Assembly (NCBI RefSeq): GCF_037120705.1
Contig: NZ_JAWLJU010000002.1
Coordinates: forward strand, 992,001 to 1,056,000
Source of the DNA: Pseudoalteromonas sp. UG3-2
Lineage (GTDB): Bacteria; Pseudomonadota; Gammaproteobacteria; Enterobacterales; Alteromonadaceae
DNA: 64,000 bases
Direction of reading: 5' to 3'
The notes beneath the pieces are model-generated. The model saw nothing but the letters and a program-made list of their open reading frames with translations. It made no database searches and was not told the DNA's origin. The translations under genes and the position numbers were made by a program. This document shows positions 38,603 to 47,581 of this stretch, one piece after another; the stretch's first letter is position 1, and each line of letters opens with the position of its first letter.

Positions 38603-39409
38603 TCAGTATTTTACTTCACCACTAAGGCAAGACTTTAAGTGCTCTGCAACCGGCATGGTTTGATCTAACTGGCTATCAACATAGTGCGCCACAAGACGCT
38701 CAATGTATTTTTCTGCTTTAAGCTCATCAATGGCGGTTTGTAAGTCGGAGATAATGTCAGGCGAGGTATTTTTATTTAAGGCAAGAAAGTTACCCACCAG
38801 CAGCTTATCTTCCAACTCTAACACAGGCACTACGTCTTTAGGGGTCAAATCGACATTTGAGAGCTGATAACCAAGTGTTAATGATGAACCAATGATAAGA
38901 TCTAGCTTGCCGTTTTCAAACAAAATGATGTCTTCGTTTTTCTTGGCATAAGTTAAGTAATGATCGTATTCCACTAAGCCAATGTTCTTCAGTACCGACT
39001 CGTAAATGTCCCCTCTGGGAATGCCTATGGTATAACGACGCAGTGCTTTGCGACTTTCTAATTTTATATCTTCTCTATCGCGAAGCCGATAAATGCAAGA
39101 ATAACTCGATGCTAAAGGTCCAACCCAAATAAACTTTTCTTCTCTTTGGGGTGTGCGAGAGGTCGAGAACACGCCTCGATTAGGTGCTAGTTGTGCATTC
39201 CTATACGCTCTTTTCCAAGGCAGTAAGGAAATGTTGCACTCAATTTTAGCCCGTTCACAAGCCTCGGTGATGAGATCGGTATTGATCCCAGCTAATTGGC
39301 TGTTAACGGAAAAGTTATACGGTGGAAAGGTCTCCGTATACAACTCCAGCACCTTAGCGCTAGTCATTGAACAACTAAAGAGCCCTAGTAGACCAAGCCA
39401 CCACTTCAT
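38603..39409 (-). CDS. Periplasmic solute-binding protein, SBP_bac_3-like
   Basis: A 268-residue protein with a signal peptide (cleavage near TSAK) and the amino-acid-binding fold (TDLITEACERAKIECNISLLPWKRAYRNAQ, IGIPRGDIYESVL). The frame can start three codons earlier at a GTG; the ATG is preferred. No permease neighbours. Third orphan binding protein of the window. Confidence 0.85.
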   Translation of the reverse strand: MKWWLGLLGLFSCSMTSAKVLELYTETFPPYNFSVNSQLAGINTDLITEACERAKIECNISLLPWKRAYRNAQLAPNRGVFSTSRTPQREEKFIWVGPLASSYSCIYRLRDREDIKLESRKALRRYTIGIPRGDIYESVLKNIGLVEYDHYLTYAKKNEDIILFENGKLDLIIGSSLTLGYQLSNVDLTPKDVVPVLELEDKLLVGNFLALNKNTSPDIISDLQTAIDELKAEKYIERLVAHYVDSQLDQTMPVAEHLKSCLSGEVKY

Positions 39410-39686
39410 TGTAAACACTCTGGGTTATTATCGAAATTCATAGAAAAGGTAATAACTTATTACTATTAACTGCTGAATGGTTTCAATATAGTCAACTTCA
39501 AAACACTATACAATGGAATAAAGCCACTCTTTATTCTGAGGCTTTCATCATCTTTGGTTTTAAGAGCTCAGCTAAAAAAGAGATTCATTAAGCTAAAGCA
39601 CGACTATAAATCGTTTACTTATGCATAATTTTTGAGTCTAGCCATGACTTATCAGACTTACTGTAGCGCATAACAACTGAGACACT

Positions 39687-40811
39687 TTAAATTTCTTTAA
39701 GGCCTTGTTGGTAACGCTCAAAAATCTCATTGGAAATATCATTGAGGTCTTCTTGAATACCACCAGCAGCTAAATTAGTGACAATAAAAACCCCCAGCTG
39801 TTGTTTAGGGTAAATTACCAACCAAGCTGAGCTGCCCATCGACCCACCACTGAGATAATACATCGGCTGGTTTGAGTTTTGCTGGTATGTGTTCCAATAA
39901 AAAGCATGCCCATGACCACGGCCACTTCCTGCAAGTAGCGTTTGTGATAAAGCAATTTCTGGAGAAGACGCATTGAGAAGATAACGCATATAGTGAGTCA
40001 TGGATGCCGCACTCGTTGTTAAACCGCCCTCAGCTGAAGAATAGCGACTAAGTAAGGGTTGTTGTTTTCCCTGACCATCTATCCCTACTGTTATTTCAGC
40101 AGCCTCTGCGGCATTTAAGCGAAACTGAGTATCTTGTTCACCCGATTTATTAGTAATAAACTCGGCCACAAGCGCCGAGAGAGGCCTTTCATACACCTTT
40201 TCTAAAAGATAACCAACCAGTACTGTGCCCACATTGGAATAACGGTATTCATCACCGGGCTCTGAGGTAAGTTGATACTGGCTTAAGTCTGAAAAAAATT
40301 GTTGTTTAGAATACGATGCTATCTTTTCAAAAACTCGCCCGTTTTTTCTGTCTTCAGGGGTGTAGGAGAAGTCTTGCGGTAAACCACTTCGATGGGTGGC
40401 TAAGTGACGCAGCGTGATGGGCGTATTTGAATACTGTAGGTTTTGATAACCGTCATAACCTAGATAAGTTCTTATGTCTTCATCCAATACCACTTTGTTG
40501 TCTAAGACTGCTTGAGCAAGAAGTAACCCAGTGTAGGTTTTAGTGATGGAAGCAATTTCAAATAGGGTATTGCTGTTTGGCTTTTCACCGTTTGGTAATT
40601 GTCCAAAGAAAGCCTGATAGGTATGCTCACCACTGACAATGGCGACTGCCGCTACTTGCCTATTTTTGTTGATTAACAGCCCATTGAGCTCCTCTGCAAT
40701 AAATGACTCAATGTCTTGTTTACTGCCACTATTACAAGCGCTCAACAGCAGCAGAGAAATTACACTAGCAGTTGCAATGGTTGGTTTTATTAGGTGTTGT
40801 AGCACAGTCAT
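39687..40811 (-). CDS. Lipoprotein serine hydrolase (class C beta-lactamase-like)
   Basis: A 374-residue penicillin-binding-like hydrolase. Lipobox LSAC in the signal. Catalytic SITK (Ser nucleophile and Lys) near residue 85 and the YRYSN tyrosine near 192; YLSGGSMGS near 330 probably replaces the KTG triad. Such proteins are esterases, D-aminopeptidases or beta-lactamases. The start ATG is 24 bases inside a TTG-started frame. It is the last gene before the integron and does not have an attC, so I treat it as chromosomal. A second serine hydrolase lies in a cassette at 43877. Confidence 0.85.
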   Translation of the reverse strand: MTVLQHLIKPTIATASVISLLLLSACNSGSKQDIESFIAEELNGLLINKNRQVAAVAIVSGEHTYQAFFGQLPNGEKPNSNTLFEIASITKTYTGLLLAQAVLDNKVVLDEDIRTYLGYDGYQNLQYSNTPITLRHLATHRSGLPQDFSYTPEDRKNGRVFEKIASYSKQQFFSDLSQYQLTSEPGDEYRYSNVGTVLVGYLLEKVYERPLSALVAEFITNKSGEQDTQFRLNAAEAAEITVGIDGQGKQQPLLSRYSSAEGGLTTSAASMTHYMRYLLNASSPEIALSQTLLAGSGRGHGHAFYWNTYQQNSNQPMYYLSGGSMGSSAWLVIYPKQQLGVFIVTNLAAGGIQEDLNDISNEIFERYQQGLKEI

Positions 40812-40970
40812 CCTTTTGTGTAGCGTGCAGTCCAATATCTCCAGCTTAATACCTTGGTTACCTTGAATAAATGCCTATATTGTAAAAATCTATTTCCTCA
40901 GCGCACAAACGAACTGAGCAAGTGCCTTATTTTTTGGGGAGTTACACTAGCGTTCAAGCACCGGCGCAGT

Positions 40971-42038
40971 TTAATGCGTACGAATGCTTTGACTTGTTAA
41001 ATTTTTTACTAGGCTTAAATGCCATATTTTTTCGGCCTTAGTCCCAAAATACCAAAAGCTTAGAGCGAGCAGAGCAAAGAAAATTGCCTTATGCGTGCCC
41101 TCCCAAAAGTATTCAAAAAACCTTGTATAGAGGTTTATAAATATAAATGTCAGACCAAAACCTCTAGTCATTCTATCGTCATACTTTACACCATGGTATA
41201 TGGCGGCAATTGCAGCTATCGCGAATAGTATTGACCAGTGAAATAACTCAATTTGTTTTGCTCTTTGCCATATTTCGGGATCCCCATAGTTACCAAAAAT
41301 TGACATAATCCAAAGGGCAATAAATAAGAAAAGTAGCCCAACGGCTTTCGTTGAGTCTAAAAACTCACGCTTAGCTTGCCAATATTTAAATACGTATGAA
41401 CCACAGAAAATTAATATCAGGCCAAAGAGAACAAACCGTAACGGATAGTTCATGCCAAGATAATAAGCTCCCCATCCAGATGCATAACCAGTTTCAGCAC
41501 CGAACCAGCTACCCAATGAAAGCAATGAAAACAACCATACTAATTTAGAGGGAAACCAAAGGCCTAATATGGCATAAACAATTGCTGCAAGTAGCAACAA
41601 TAATGAGAAATGCCCTGAACCCGTACCTATTACCTTTCCTAGAAAGGCAATAGAGATTGCCGTAGCGGCTACGCCCAGAAAAAAGATTGCTTCATTACTA
41701 TAAACTTTATTTGGGTAATAGCCTTTTCTTTTAACCCCGAGAAAATATAAGCCGCCAGATACAGCGGCAAAGCCGATGCATTTTATGACGTCTGGTGCAT
41801 TAAATAGTTTTCTAAATAGCTCAATGAGCCACTTATCAGCTAGTACAGCCGATATTGAAATAACAATGCAGGAAATGGATAACCAGAATGAGTATTTCGC
41901 TACACGCTTCCAGTCAAAAGAAGTTACTTCATAAGCAGCTTTAAGGTTTTGACTCTCTGTCTCAGAGATAATGTCTTCTTCTAACCAATGCTTGATAGCT
42001 GCATCAAGCACTTTTCCTTCTTTCTTAGATACTTGCAT
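40971..42038 (-). CDS. Integron cassette: multi-pass membrane protein (DUF2157-like)
   Basis: A 355-residue protein with a soluble N-terminal segment of about 55 residues (WLEEDIISETESQNLKAAYE) then about ten hydrophobic helices. The layout and the N-terminal W..E..I...Q pattern match DUF2157 membrane proteins, whose function is unknown. ATG chosen because AAGGA lies 10 bases upstream; an earlier TTG is possible. Leftmost cassette gene. Confidence 0.6.
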   Translation of the reverse strand: MQVSKKEGKVLDAAIKHWLEEDIISETESQNLKAAYEVTSFDWKRVAKYSFWLSISCIVISISAVLADKWLIELFRKLFNAPDVIKCIGFAAVSGGLYFLGVKRKGYYPNKVYSNEAIFFLGVAATAISIAFLGKVIGTGSGHFSLLLLLAAIVYAILGLWFPSKLVWLFSLLSLGSWFGAETGYASGWGAYYLGMNYPLRFVLFGLILIFCGSYVFKYWQAKREFLDSTKAVGLLFLFIALWIMSIFGNYGDPEIWQRAKQIELFHWSILFAIAAIAAIYHGVKYDDRMTRGFGLTFIFINLYTRFFEYFWEGTHKAIFFALLALSFWYFGTKAEKIWHLSLVKNLTSQSIRTH

Positions 42039-42060
42039 CGATGTCAATTCCTTGTATATT

Positions 42061-42160
42061 TAACACCGCCCCAACCAGCCAGTAACATTTTGCTAAAATA
42101 TAAAATAAAGTGGAACCGAGCAAACTGTTACGAATCCGACTTTAAGGCCTTATTAGTTGG
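42061..42160 (-). other. attC-like site (degenerate)
   Basis: Minus strand runs from CAACTAATAAGGCC to GGCGGTGTTA; core bases fit a decayed attC. Least certain of the set. Confidence 0.4.
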
Positions 42161-42190
42161 ACATTTTCCCTAAACATTGCAGACAATAAT

Positions 42191-42370
42191 TTAACCCACC
42201 ATTTTAAATAAGAAAAATAAAAAACTAGCAAACGCCAAGAGGAAAAGTATAACCATTATTGTTAAAGTTTTAGATTTCCGCATTGAGCTTAACAATGCCA
42301 ATTCCGTGTGAGGGATAAATAAGTCGGCAATACCATAAGAATTACGGCTCTTTGGATATTTATTTTTCAT
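42191..42370 (-). CDS. Integron cassette: 59-residue membrane protein
   Basis: An ATG frame of 59 codons with a polar first half (MKNKYPKSRNSYGIADLF) and a single hydrophobic helix at about residues 38-57. It fills the only open frame between two attC-like sites, so it is the likely content of this cassette. Small single-pass proteins in integron cassettes are often toxins or uncharacterised; no partner gene is seen here. Unknown function. Confidence 0.55.
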   Translation of the reverse strand: MKNKYPKSRNSYGIADLFIPHTELALLSSMRKSKTLTIMVILFLLAFASFLFFLFKMVG

Positions 42371-42400
42371 ATAAATATAAGTCCCCTACTCGTCTGTTTG

Positions 42401-42457
42401 TGCAACGCCCGCAAAAGCCGGGAGCCCATCGAGTTGGCTGCTTGCGTTTGTTATGCA
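42401..42457 (-). other. attC site
   Basis: Minus strand from CATAACAAACGC to GCGGGCGTTGCAC, 57 bases, imperfect palindrome. Its end overlaps the stop of the deacetylase gene, as is common in cassettes. Confidence 0.75.
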
Positions 42458-43161
42458 TTTTCCGCTAATAGCTCTGAGACCGTAACAAATTTGTAGCCCT
42501 TTGCTCTCAGCCCCTTAATTATTGGCCCTATAGCGCCTCGCGACTCACTGTTTTTAGACCCCAAAACGTGTAAAAGAATAATTGAACCTGGAGTAGAAGA
42601 GTTAACAACATACTCTGCGATAGACGCGGAACTTCCTGCAACTTTAGAATAGGTTTCAGGCTCAACATTCCATGTGATTGTTTTTATTCCTTTCGATTTC
42701 AAATAATAAGGCAAAACAAAAAGCTTTTTACCATATGGAGGCCTAAAGTATATCTCGCTCTCAAATCCAATCTGGCGAATTAAGGCTGTAGTGGAGTCGA
42801 TTTCCTCCCTCACTTCGTCAAGCCCCATTAACATCATCTTTTTATGATTGTACGAATGATTGCCTATCTGATGACCTGCGTTAACCAGATCTATAGCCGA
42901 TTGCTTGTTTTGTTGAATTCCCGACCCATTGAGGAAGAACGTACCCTTTACATTATGATCTTCGAGGATATTCAACACTTGAGTGGCATATTTCGCCCCC
43001 CAGGGACCATCGTCAAATGTTAAGGCGATAACCTTTTCATTTGTTTCGGCCTTTGCGACTACCTCTCCAAAAAACTGAAAAGTCCTTGATTTACTTATAT
43101 TCCAAGCTCCCAAAATCATTACTACAGAGAGAATCAATATCGTCAGGTATACTCTTTTCAA
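42451..43161 (-). CDS. Integron cassette: polysaccharide deacetylase
   Basis: A 236-residue NodB-type deacetylase with an N-terminal membrane anchor or signal (about residues 3-22). Motif 1 TFDDGPWG near 49-56 (catalytic Asp and metal Asp), motif 2 HSYNHK near 103-108 and motif 3 FRPPYGKK near 139-146 are intact, and LLHV near 205 is motif 5. It removes acetyl groups from a GlcNAc polymer such as peptidoglycan or chitin. The start is TTG with AAGGA nine bases upstream. Enzymatic competence looks likely. Confidence 0.88.
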   Translation of the reverse strand: MKRVYLTILILSVVMILGAWNISKSRTFQFFGEVVAKAETNEKVIALTFDDGPWGAKYATQVLNILEDHNVKGTFFLNGSGIQQNKQSAIDLVNAGHQIGNHSYNHKKMMLMGLDEVREEIDSTTALIRQIGFESEIYFRPPYGKKLFVLPYYLKSKGIKTITWNVEPETYSKVAGSSASIAEYVVNSSTPGSIILLHVLGSKNSESRGAIGPIIKGLRAKGYKFVTVSELLAENA

Positions 43162-43179
43162 TGGCTTTCATCCTTGTTT

Positions 43180-43278
43180 TCATAACTCTTGATAAAAAGC
43201 AAAAATAGCAGGCTAAAATTAGCGACGAAGGAATGCAAACCTGCTGTTTTGCGTCCTTGGTTTAGGCACTTGTTATAA
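43180..43278 (-). other. attC site
   Basis: Minus strand from ATAACAAGTGCC to AGAGTTATG, about 99 bases. It shares the segment CCTTCGTCGCTAATT with the attC at 48860, a sign of common descent. Confidence 0.65.
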
Positions 43279-43800
43279 CTACTTTTCATCTTCTTCATAA
43301 ATTATTGACGCAAGGGCTGGGCGAACAACAGCAAGAATTAGAACAATAATTACGAGTGCCCCCCATAATCAATTTAACTAGTTTAAAGAACCAAGGCCTT
43401 TGCCATATTTTTCCAGTTTCTTCCTCTAGCTTCTTTGGTTGATGAATTCATCGTAAGCTTTATTCAGGTCATTGTGTTTAGTAATTTCTGGGTACTCAAT
43501 AACAATGCCGATTTTTGCCAACGAGACACGAGCCAATTCCGATTGGTCTTGGTTGACGTATAGCATATGATTTTTCACATCGGCATAGTAGTGAGTACGC
43601 TCTTGATCTAATACATCTGCGATTTTAACTCAGTCAACTACACGCATATCTTGAATTAGCGGTCTATAAATTGGGCTATCTTCATTTGCCCATTTAACGA
43701 CAAAAACTGCAAGAAGCATTGATATACACAATACCAGAAGTAGTTTGTGTTCTTTTGTGACTAGTTTACTAATTTCATCTCTCCATGATATCGATTCTAC
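43279..43800 (-). pseudogene. Integron cassette: broken, internally deleted FliF-like gene
   Basis: Reading leftward, the frame gives a membrane helix (LLLVLCISMLLAVFVV) then YRPLIQDMRVVD, a TGA stop at 43630-43632, then IADVLDQERTHYYADVKNHM and LARVSLAKIGIVIEYPEIT. After a frame change near 43430 follows KLEEETGKIWQRPWFFKLVK, and after a six-C run (43359-43364) a second frame change gives ALVIIVLILAVVRPALAS and a stop. This is the N-terminal helix and ring-building motif and the C-terminal helix of the flagellar MS-ring protein FliF, with the core of some 350 residues missing. No start codon is seen. It is dead, unless the breaks are sequencing errors. Confidence 0.6.
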
Positions 43801-43818
43801 AGCCGAATTTGCGAGTAG

Positions 43819-43883
43819 TTATAACGCCCGCCACAAACGCGAGCAAAATGTTGCGAGTCGTTTTTGATGGCGATTGTTATATT
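43819..43883 (-). other. attC site
   Basis: Minus strand from TATAACAATCGCC to GGCGGGCGTTATAAC, about 65 bases. The start overlaps the stop of the hydrolase cassette gene. Confidence 0.8.
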
Positions 43884-45223
43884 TCCATTTTAACTAAAGG
43901 TGCTCGTTCACCCTTGTAAATACTGACAGGAACTAGTAAACGCTTATCATCCTGCTCTCGAAGTTGATAATAATCTTCGGTGCATTCATAAGAAAATGAG
44001 TTATTTTCCCTAAGCACTAATTTTTGCATGACACCATTGCCGTTTATGGCGCTGAGTTGACCATTATCAAATGTCACAGTCATAACCGTATCGTCTGCAC
44101 CTTTGTATGTACCAATCAGAGCGTTAGCTTGCTCCATGATATCATTCTCAGCGATTGGCGCAGGTGAAAGGTTAAGTTGCCTTGCAATCATATTTAACAA
44201 AGCTGGGCCTGGGTGAACAGCGTCATTGTTACTGAATGCTGTGCCAAGTAAATCATGAGATGGAAAATAGACTGACCATGCCATAAAACCTGGCACCTGC
44301 CCTTGATGACTGTACGACGGTTGATCACTTATAGGGTATACATCAGTACCTAATCCATAATTTACTGATTCACCGTTGTTTAATTTTGCTCTAGTTACCA
44401 TCTGCTGATAATTTTCAGCCGAAATTACCTTCCCAAAACTTAAACCACGATGCCACAGGCTCATGTCATCAAGAGTAGATGCTATTGCCCCCGCTGCATA
44501 AATCCAACTGCGGTCAACGTTTTCGGGAGCCACATACAGGTCAGGCGCGTTTCTGCTTGAGGTATAGCCTTTAACAATTCGCTTGGAACTCTCCCCTTTA
44601 GTAACAACAAACGAATTCTTCATGCCTAAAGGAGAAAAAATATTTCGTTGTAAATACTCGCTATATGTCAGCCCAGAAGCAACCTCAATCACCTTTCCCA
44701 ACAAAATATATCCGGTGTTTGAATACGCATAATCTACACCAGGCTCAGCCAAGACGGGCATTTTACTCACTAATTTAATCACTTCATCAATCGGAGCATA
44801 CTTATCCCACCTCTGCCTGATCCCTGCATCAGAGTTGTAATTTGGTAGCCCAGAAGTATGGCTTAGAACACTTTTAATCGTCAGGCTTGCGTACTCTACT
44901 GGAAGATCTTCAATAAAATCCCCCAAAGTACTTTTTAAGGATAATTTTTTATTTTCAGCGAGTTGAAGTATTGCTGCAGCAGTAAACTGCTTTGAAATTG
45001 AGCCAATCTGAAAAGTATGTTCAACTTTTAATGGTTCGCGAGTGCTTATGTCTGCAACACCAAGAGCACTTTTGAAAACATGCTTTCCGGATTGTTCGAT
45101 GCTTATTGCAAGTCCCGGTTTATCCGATGATGCATGGCAAGATAACATAGCTGAGAAATCGCCCTCTTGTGCATCAACACAGGTAGCAAAAAACAGAGAG
45201 CTGAACAGAAACTTTTTCAACAT
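43877..45223 (-). CDS. Integron cassette: exported serine hydrolase (class C beta-lactamase-like)
   Basis: A 448-residue protein with a signal peptide (MLKKFLFSSLFFATCVDA). Catalytic SISK near residue 78, YSNTGYI near 170 and HQGQVPG near 318 (replacing KTG) give an intact penicillin-binding-like site. A C-terminal extension of about 80 residues (GTYKGADDTVMTVTF) forms a small beta domain typical of esterases of this family. The frame extends 15 codons upstream into the attC, so the ATG at 45221-45223 is preferred. Confidence 0.85.
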   Translation of the reverse strand: MLKKFLFSSLFFATCVDAQEGDFSAMLSCHASSDKPGLAISIEQSGKHVFKSALGVADISTREPLKVEHTFQIGSISKQFTAAAILQLAENKKLSLKSTLGDFIEDLPVEYASLTIKSVLSHTSGLPNYNSDAGIRQRWDKYAPIDEVIKLVSKMPVLAEPGVDYAYSNTGYILLGKVIEVASGLTYSEYLQRNIFSPLGMKNSFVVTKGESSKRIVKGYTSSRNAPDLYVAPENVDRSWIYAAGAIASTLDDMSLWHRGLSFGKVISAENYQQMVTRAKLNNGESVNYGLGTDVYPISDQPSYSHQGQVPGFMAWSVYFPSHDLLGTAFSNNDAVHPGPALLNMIARQLNLSPAPIAENDIMEQANALIGTYKGADDTVMTVTFDNGQLSAINGNGVMQKLVLRENNSFSYECTEDYYQLREQDDKRLLVPVSIYKGERAPLVKMEI

Positions 45224-45251
45224 GGGATTAAACACTCCATTGCAAAGGAAA

Positions 45252-45370
45252 TTTAACGCTAAGCACATGCGCCCGTATACGCAGTAGCCAAATTGATTGC
45301 CATAAACACCACCATTGATTTATACCCAAAATGCCGAATAAAACGGGTCGACATGGTGCGATTTGTTAGG
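45252..45370 (-). other. attC site
   Basis: Minus strand from CCTAACAAATCGCACCATG to GGCGCATGTGCTTAGCGTTA, about 118 bases; GCACCATG pairs with CATGTGC. Confidence 0.75.
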
Positions 45371-46436
45371 TTTTCTTTACCACCTTCGGACGAACATGTT
45401 TCTTTTGCTCAACGTTCTTATCTTCAAGACTCTCAAGGAACTTTAAGATATTAGCAGTCGTTGATGTTGTCGTTGTTCGAGCATTACTTCTACGAGATGA
45501 AGGAATGACAGCAGTCTTTTGAGATTGAGCTTTCAGTTTCTCTACTTGAGCTTTTAAGTCTTTAACCAACTTATCTTGTGTTCTATTTTGACCCTTTGAT
45601 GAATCAAGCTCACTAAACAAACGATCAATTTCAGCTATATTCTTATCATTTTCTTTCTTTATATGTACATTTTCTTGTTTTATCTGTTCAAGTTCTTGAG
45701 CCGTAGACTCCAGCTCATTTACTAACTCCTTAACAAAAGAACCCATTTCATCTGCGCTACCTGCTAGCCTATTAAATATTCTTAAAAAGTAAGAAACCTG
45801 CTCGTTATCTGAAAAGTTGGGATAACGCACCTTATGATCAATCTCGCTCCACCCCTCTTCAAAAATTGTACGAACTTGGACTTCTGTATAGATTTTCTGA
45901 TTCAATGGCTGCGATTCAAAAACATAATGAATTGAACGATAACCAGCTGGATGTTGCTTTACTTCAAATCTATCAAGACCAGTAGTCGCCTCATCACCAT
46001 CTCTGACATAGTAAACTGGTGTTTCTTTTGTATTCCATATCTGACAAAGATATTCATCAATTTCAAAGCAATCATCTTTAAATAAGTGCAACGCTCTAAC
46101 ACCAACTAAATCTGTTATTATCTCATGATAGTTTGTGCTATCGATAGATAAGTATGCAGCATTGTAAGTTTCGGCTCCTTCAGTAGTCTTTCTTACTATT
46201 TTTTCCATTAAGTGTTCAGGATCTTTAACTCTCCACCTCACTGAATGTACCTTGGAGCACCTCTGAATTATTCTAGCAAACAACTCAGCTGTTTCCTTCC
46301 GTTGTTCAAACTTTGATAAATGGTCTATACCTATTTCTTTCAAAGTATCCCATTCTATTTTGCTTTTATTCCAATCCTCAATAGTTATATTGTTTCTCTC
46401 AATAAACTGCTCAAGTTCCATTCCTTCTATGATCAT
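45366..46436 (-). CDS. Integron cassette: RelA/SpoT-domain nucleotide synthetase with coiled-coil tail
   Basis: A 356-residue protein. Residues about 60-230 form a RelA/SpoT-type synthetase domain: VRWRVKDPEHL (ATP-site Arg/Lys), ITDLVGVRALHLF (the D-hydrophobic-R block), AGYRSIHYVFE and EVQVRTIFEEGWSEIDHKV, all as in (p)ppGpp synthetases. There is no HD hydrolase domain. The rest (about 235-330) is a long coiled coil with a basic tail. GAGGAAATAA precedes the ATG. Toxic alarmone synthetases of this kind act as phage-defence or toxin modules; the next cassette gene upstream (46530) is not an obvious antitoxin. Active-site residues look complete. Confidence 0.85.
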   Translation of the reverse strand: MIIEGMELEQFIERNNITIEDWNKSKIEWDTLKEIGIDHLSKFEQRKETAELFARIIQRCSKVHSVRWRVKDPEHLMEKIVRKTTEGAETYNAAYLSIDSTNYHEIITDLVGVRALHLFKDDCFEIDEYLCQIWNTKETPVYYVRDGDEATTGLDRFEVKQHPAGYRSIHYVFESQPLNQKIYTEVQVRTIFEEGWSEIDHKVRYPNFSDNEQVSYFLRIFNRLAGSADEMGSFVKELVNELESTAQELEQIKQENVHIKKENDKNIAEIDRLFSELDSSKGQNRTQDKLVKDLKAQVEKLKAQSQKTAVIPSSRRSNARTTTTSTTANILKFLESLEDKNVEQKKHVRPKVVKKT

Positions 46437-46461
46437 TTATTTCCTCAATTTTCTGATAAAA

Positions 46462-46536
46462 CCTAACGCTGTTATAACCGCCGCAGCTTTGCTGCGTCCG
46501 GCGCCGCAGGCGCGCAGTTGATAACTTTGTTATAGG
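46462..46536 (-). other. attC site
   Basis: Minus strand from TATAACAAAGTTATC to AACAGCGTTAGG, about 75 bases with a GC-rich stem (CGCAGCAAAGCTGCG). Confidence 0.75.
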
Positions 46537-47072
46537 TCGTAGTCATGCGCTCTTACGTCTCGAAATGCTTGAATAAATAGGTCTTGCAATTCTCTTGGTG
46601 GAATAATTAGCCAAGTGCAAGCGATGGTTGTAAAAGCCTCTATTTTTTCAACAAGGTCATTGAATTCCGCCTCTGGACGAATAGCGTATAAAATTTCGTT
46701 AATAGCGCCGAGATCATAATCTTCTATATTTGCATCCAGTCTATGCCCAAATTTATTTCGTATTGAATTTAACCTTTGAATTCCGGGCTTCACAAATGCA
46801 ACCGCATTAGCTTCAGAAGGTAGCAACTTCGATTTTTGAGAGAATGTAAGCCTTACCTGATCAAATTCATTAATAGAATAATGGGAAATCAAAAACTGAT
46901 TCATGTAATGCTCAACGATGAGATGGCATTTCAATATTCTACCTAGATCATCATGCTCTCTTGCTATGAGTGCTTTGAACTTCTCATTCTCGGCTTCGAA
47001 GTGCGCATCAATGTCAGCCATATGAGGTCTAAGCACTTCAACAGCATGTTCAATTCCTTCGATTTCTCTCAT
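46530..47072 (-). CDS. Integron cassette: HEPN-like all-helical protein, unknown
   Basis: A 180-residue helical protein. The stretch SIRNKFGHRL near residue 107-116 has the R-N-x3-H pattern of HEPN ribonucleases, and GRILKCHLIVEHYMNQFL near 46-63 looks like the first HEPN helix. No named family is recognised. HEPN proteins are frequent toxins and abortive-infection RNases. GGAGAC precedes the ATG. HEPN assignment is inference from one motif. Confidence 0.6.
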   Translation of the reverse strand: MREIEGIEHAVEVLRPHMADIDAHFEAENEKFKALIAREHDDLGRILKCHLIVEHYMNQFLISHYSINEFDQVRLTFSQKSKLLPSEANAVAFVKPGIQRLNSIRNKFGHRLDANIEDYDLGAINEILYAIRPEAEFNDLVEKIEAFTTIACTWLIIPPRELQDLFIQAFRDVRAHDYDL

Positions 47073-47085
47073 TTGTCTCCTGACC

Positions 47086-47174
47086 TATAACGCCTTAATA
47101 AGCGGAAAATAATGGTTGGCTATAATCGCGGAGCGATGGCCAACTGTTATTTTTCCGTTTAATTAACTTGTTAT
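47086..47174 (-). other. attC site
   Basis: Minus strand from CATAACAAGTTAATT to TTAAGGCGTTATAGG, about 89 bases; TTGGCCATCGC pairs with GCGATTATAGCCAA. Confidence 0.8.
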
Positions 47175-47513
47175 GTTTAAGTTACTCAAATGGTACGTTA
47201 AATAGTCTTCACCGTCATACAAAGATGAACTAAGTTCCTGCTTGTCCATAGAGCCAATTCTTGCATTACAATGTAAAGCAACTTCCCTTATCGCTGGTAA
47301 TAATAAGAATTTTTCTTGTTCATTGAGCTTGCCAAGTGAATCTGCTTTTTGAAGTTCATTTGAACGCTCTATGATGCGCTTTTTAAGCTCACTATATCGT
47401 TGAGATATTTCTCTCAAAATTTTCTTGTCTACAGCATGCTCAAACAATGACATAGCCTCTGAAAACTCACTTTTCCAAGAAGTTAACTCTTCACCAATTT
47501 CCGATTCTGTCAC
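47163..47513 (-). CDS. Integron cassette: small helical protein, unknown
   Basis: A 116-residue soluble protein, rich in Glu, Lys and Ser, mainly helical. The frame extends upstream through the attC, but AAGGAG lies 5 bases before a GTG at 47511-47513, which I use. Nothing in it is recognisable. The last four codons lie in the attC. Confidence 0.55.
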   Translation of the reverse strand: MTESEIGEELTSWKSEFSEAMSLFEHAVDKKILREISQRYSELKKRIIERSNELQKADSLGKLNEQEKFLLLPAIREVALHCNARIGSMDKQELSSSLYDGEDYLTYHLSNLNITS

Positions 47514-47531
47514 AGTGACTCCTTTTAAACA

Positions 47532-47581
47532 TAACGCTTTAGTATTCATGCGTACGCAGAACGCATAATCGCTTGTTGAAC
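47532..47581 (-). other. attC site, duplicated copy (left)
   Basis: A short 50-base attC with the palindrome TATGCGT...ACGCATGAAT, almost identical to the site at 53803. Its outer end reads GTTGAAC, and the GTTC of its complement borders the IS91 end. Confidence 0.75.
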
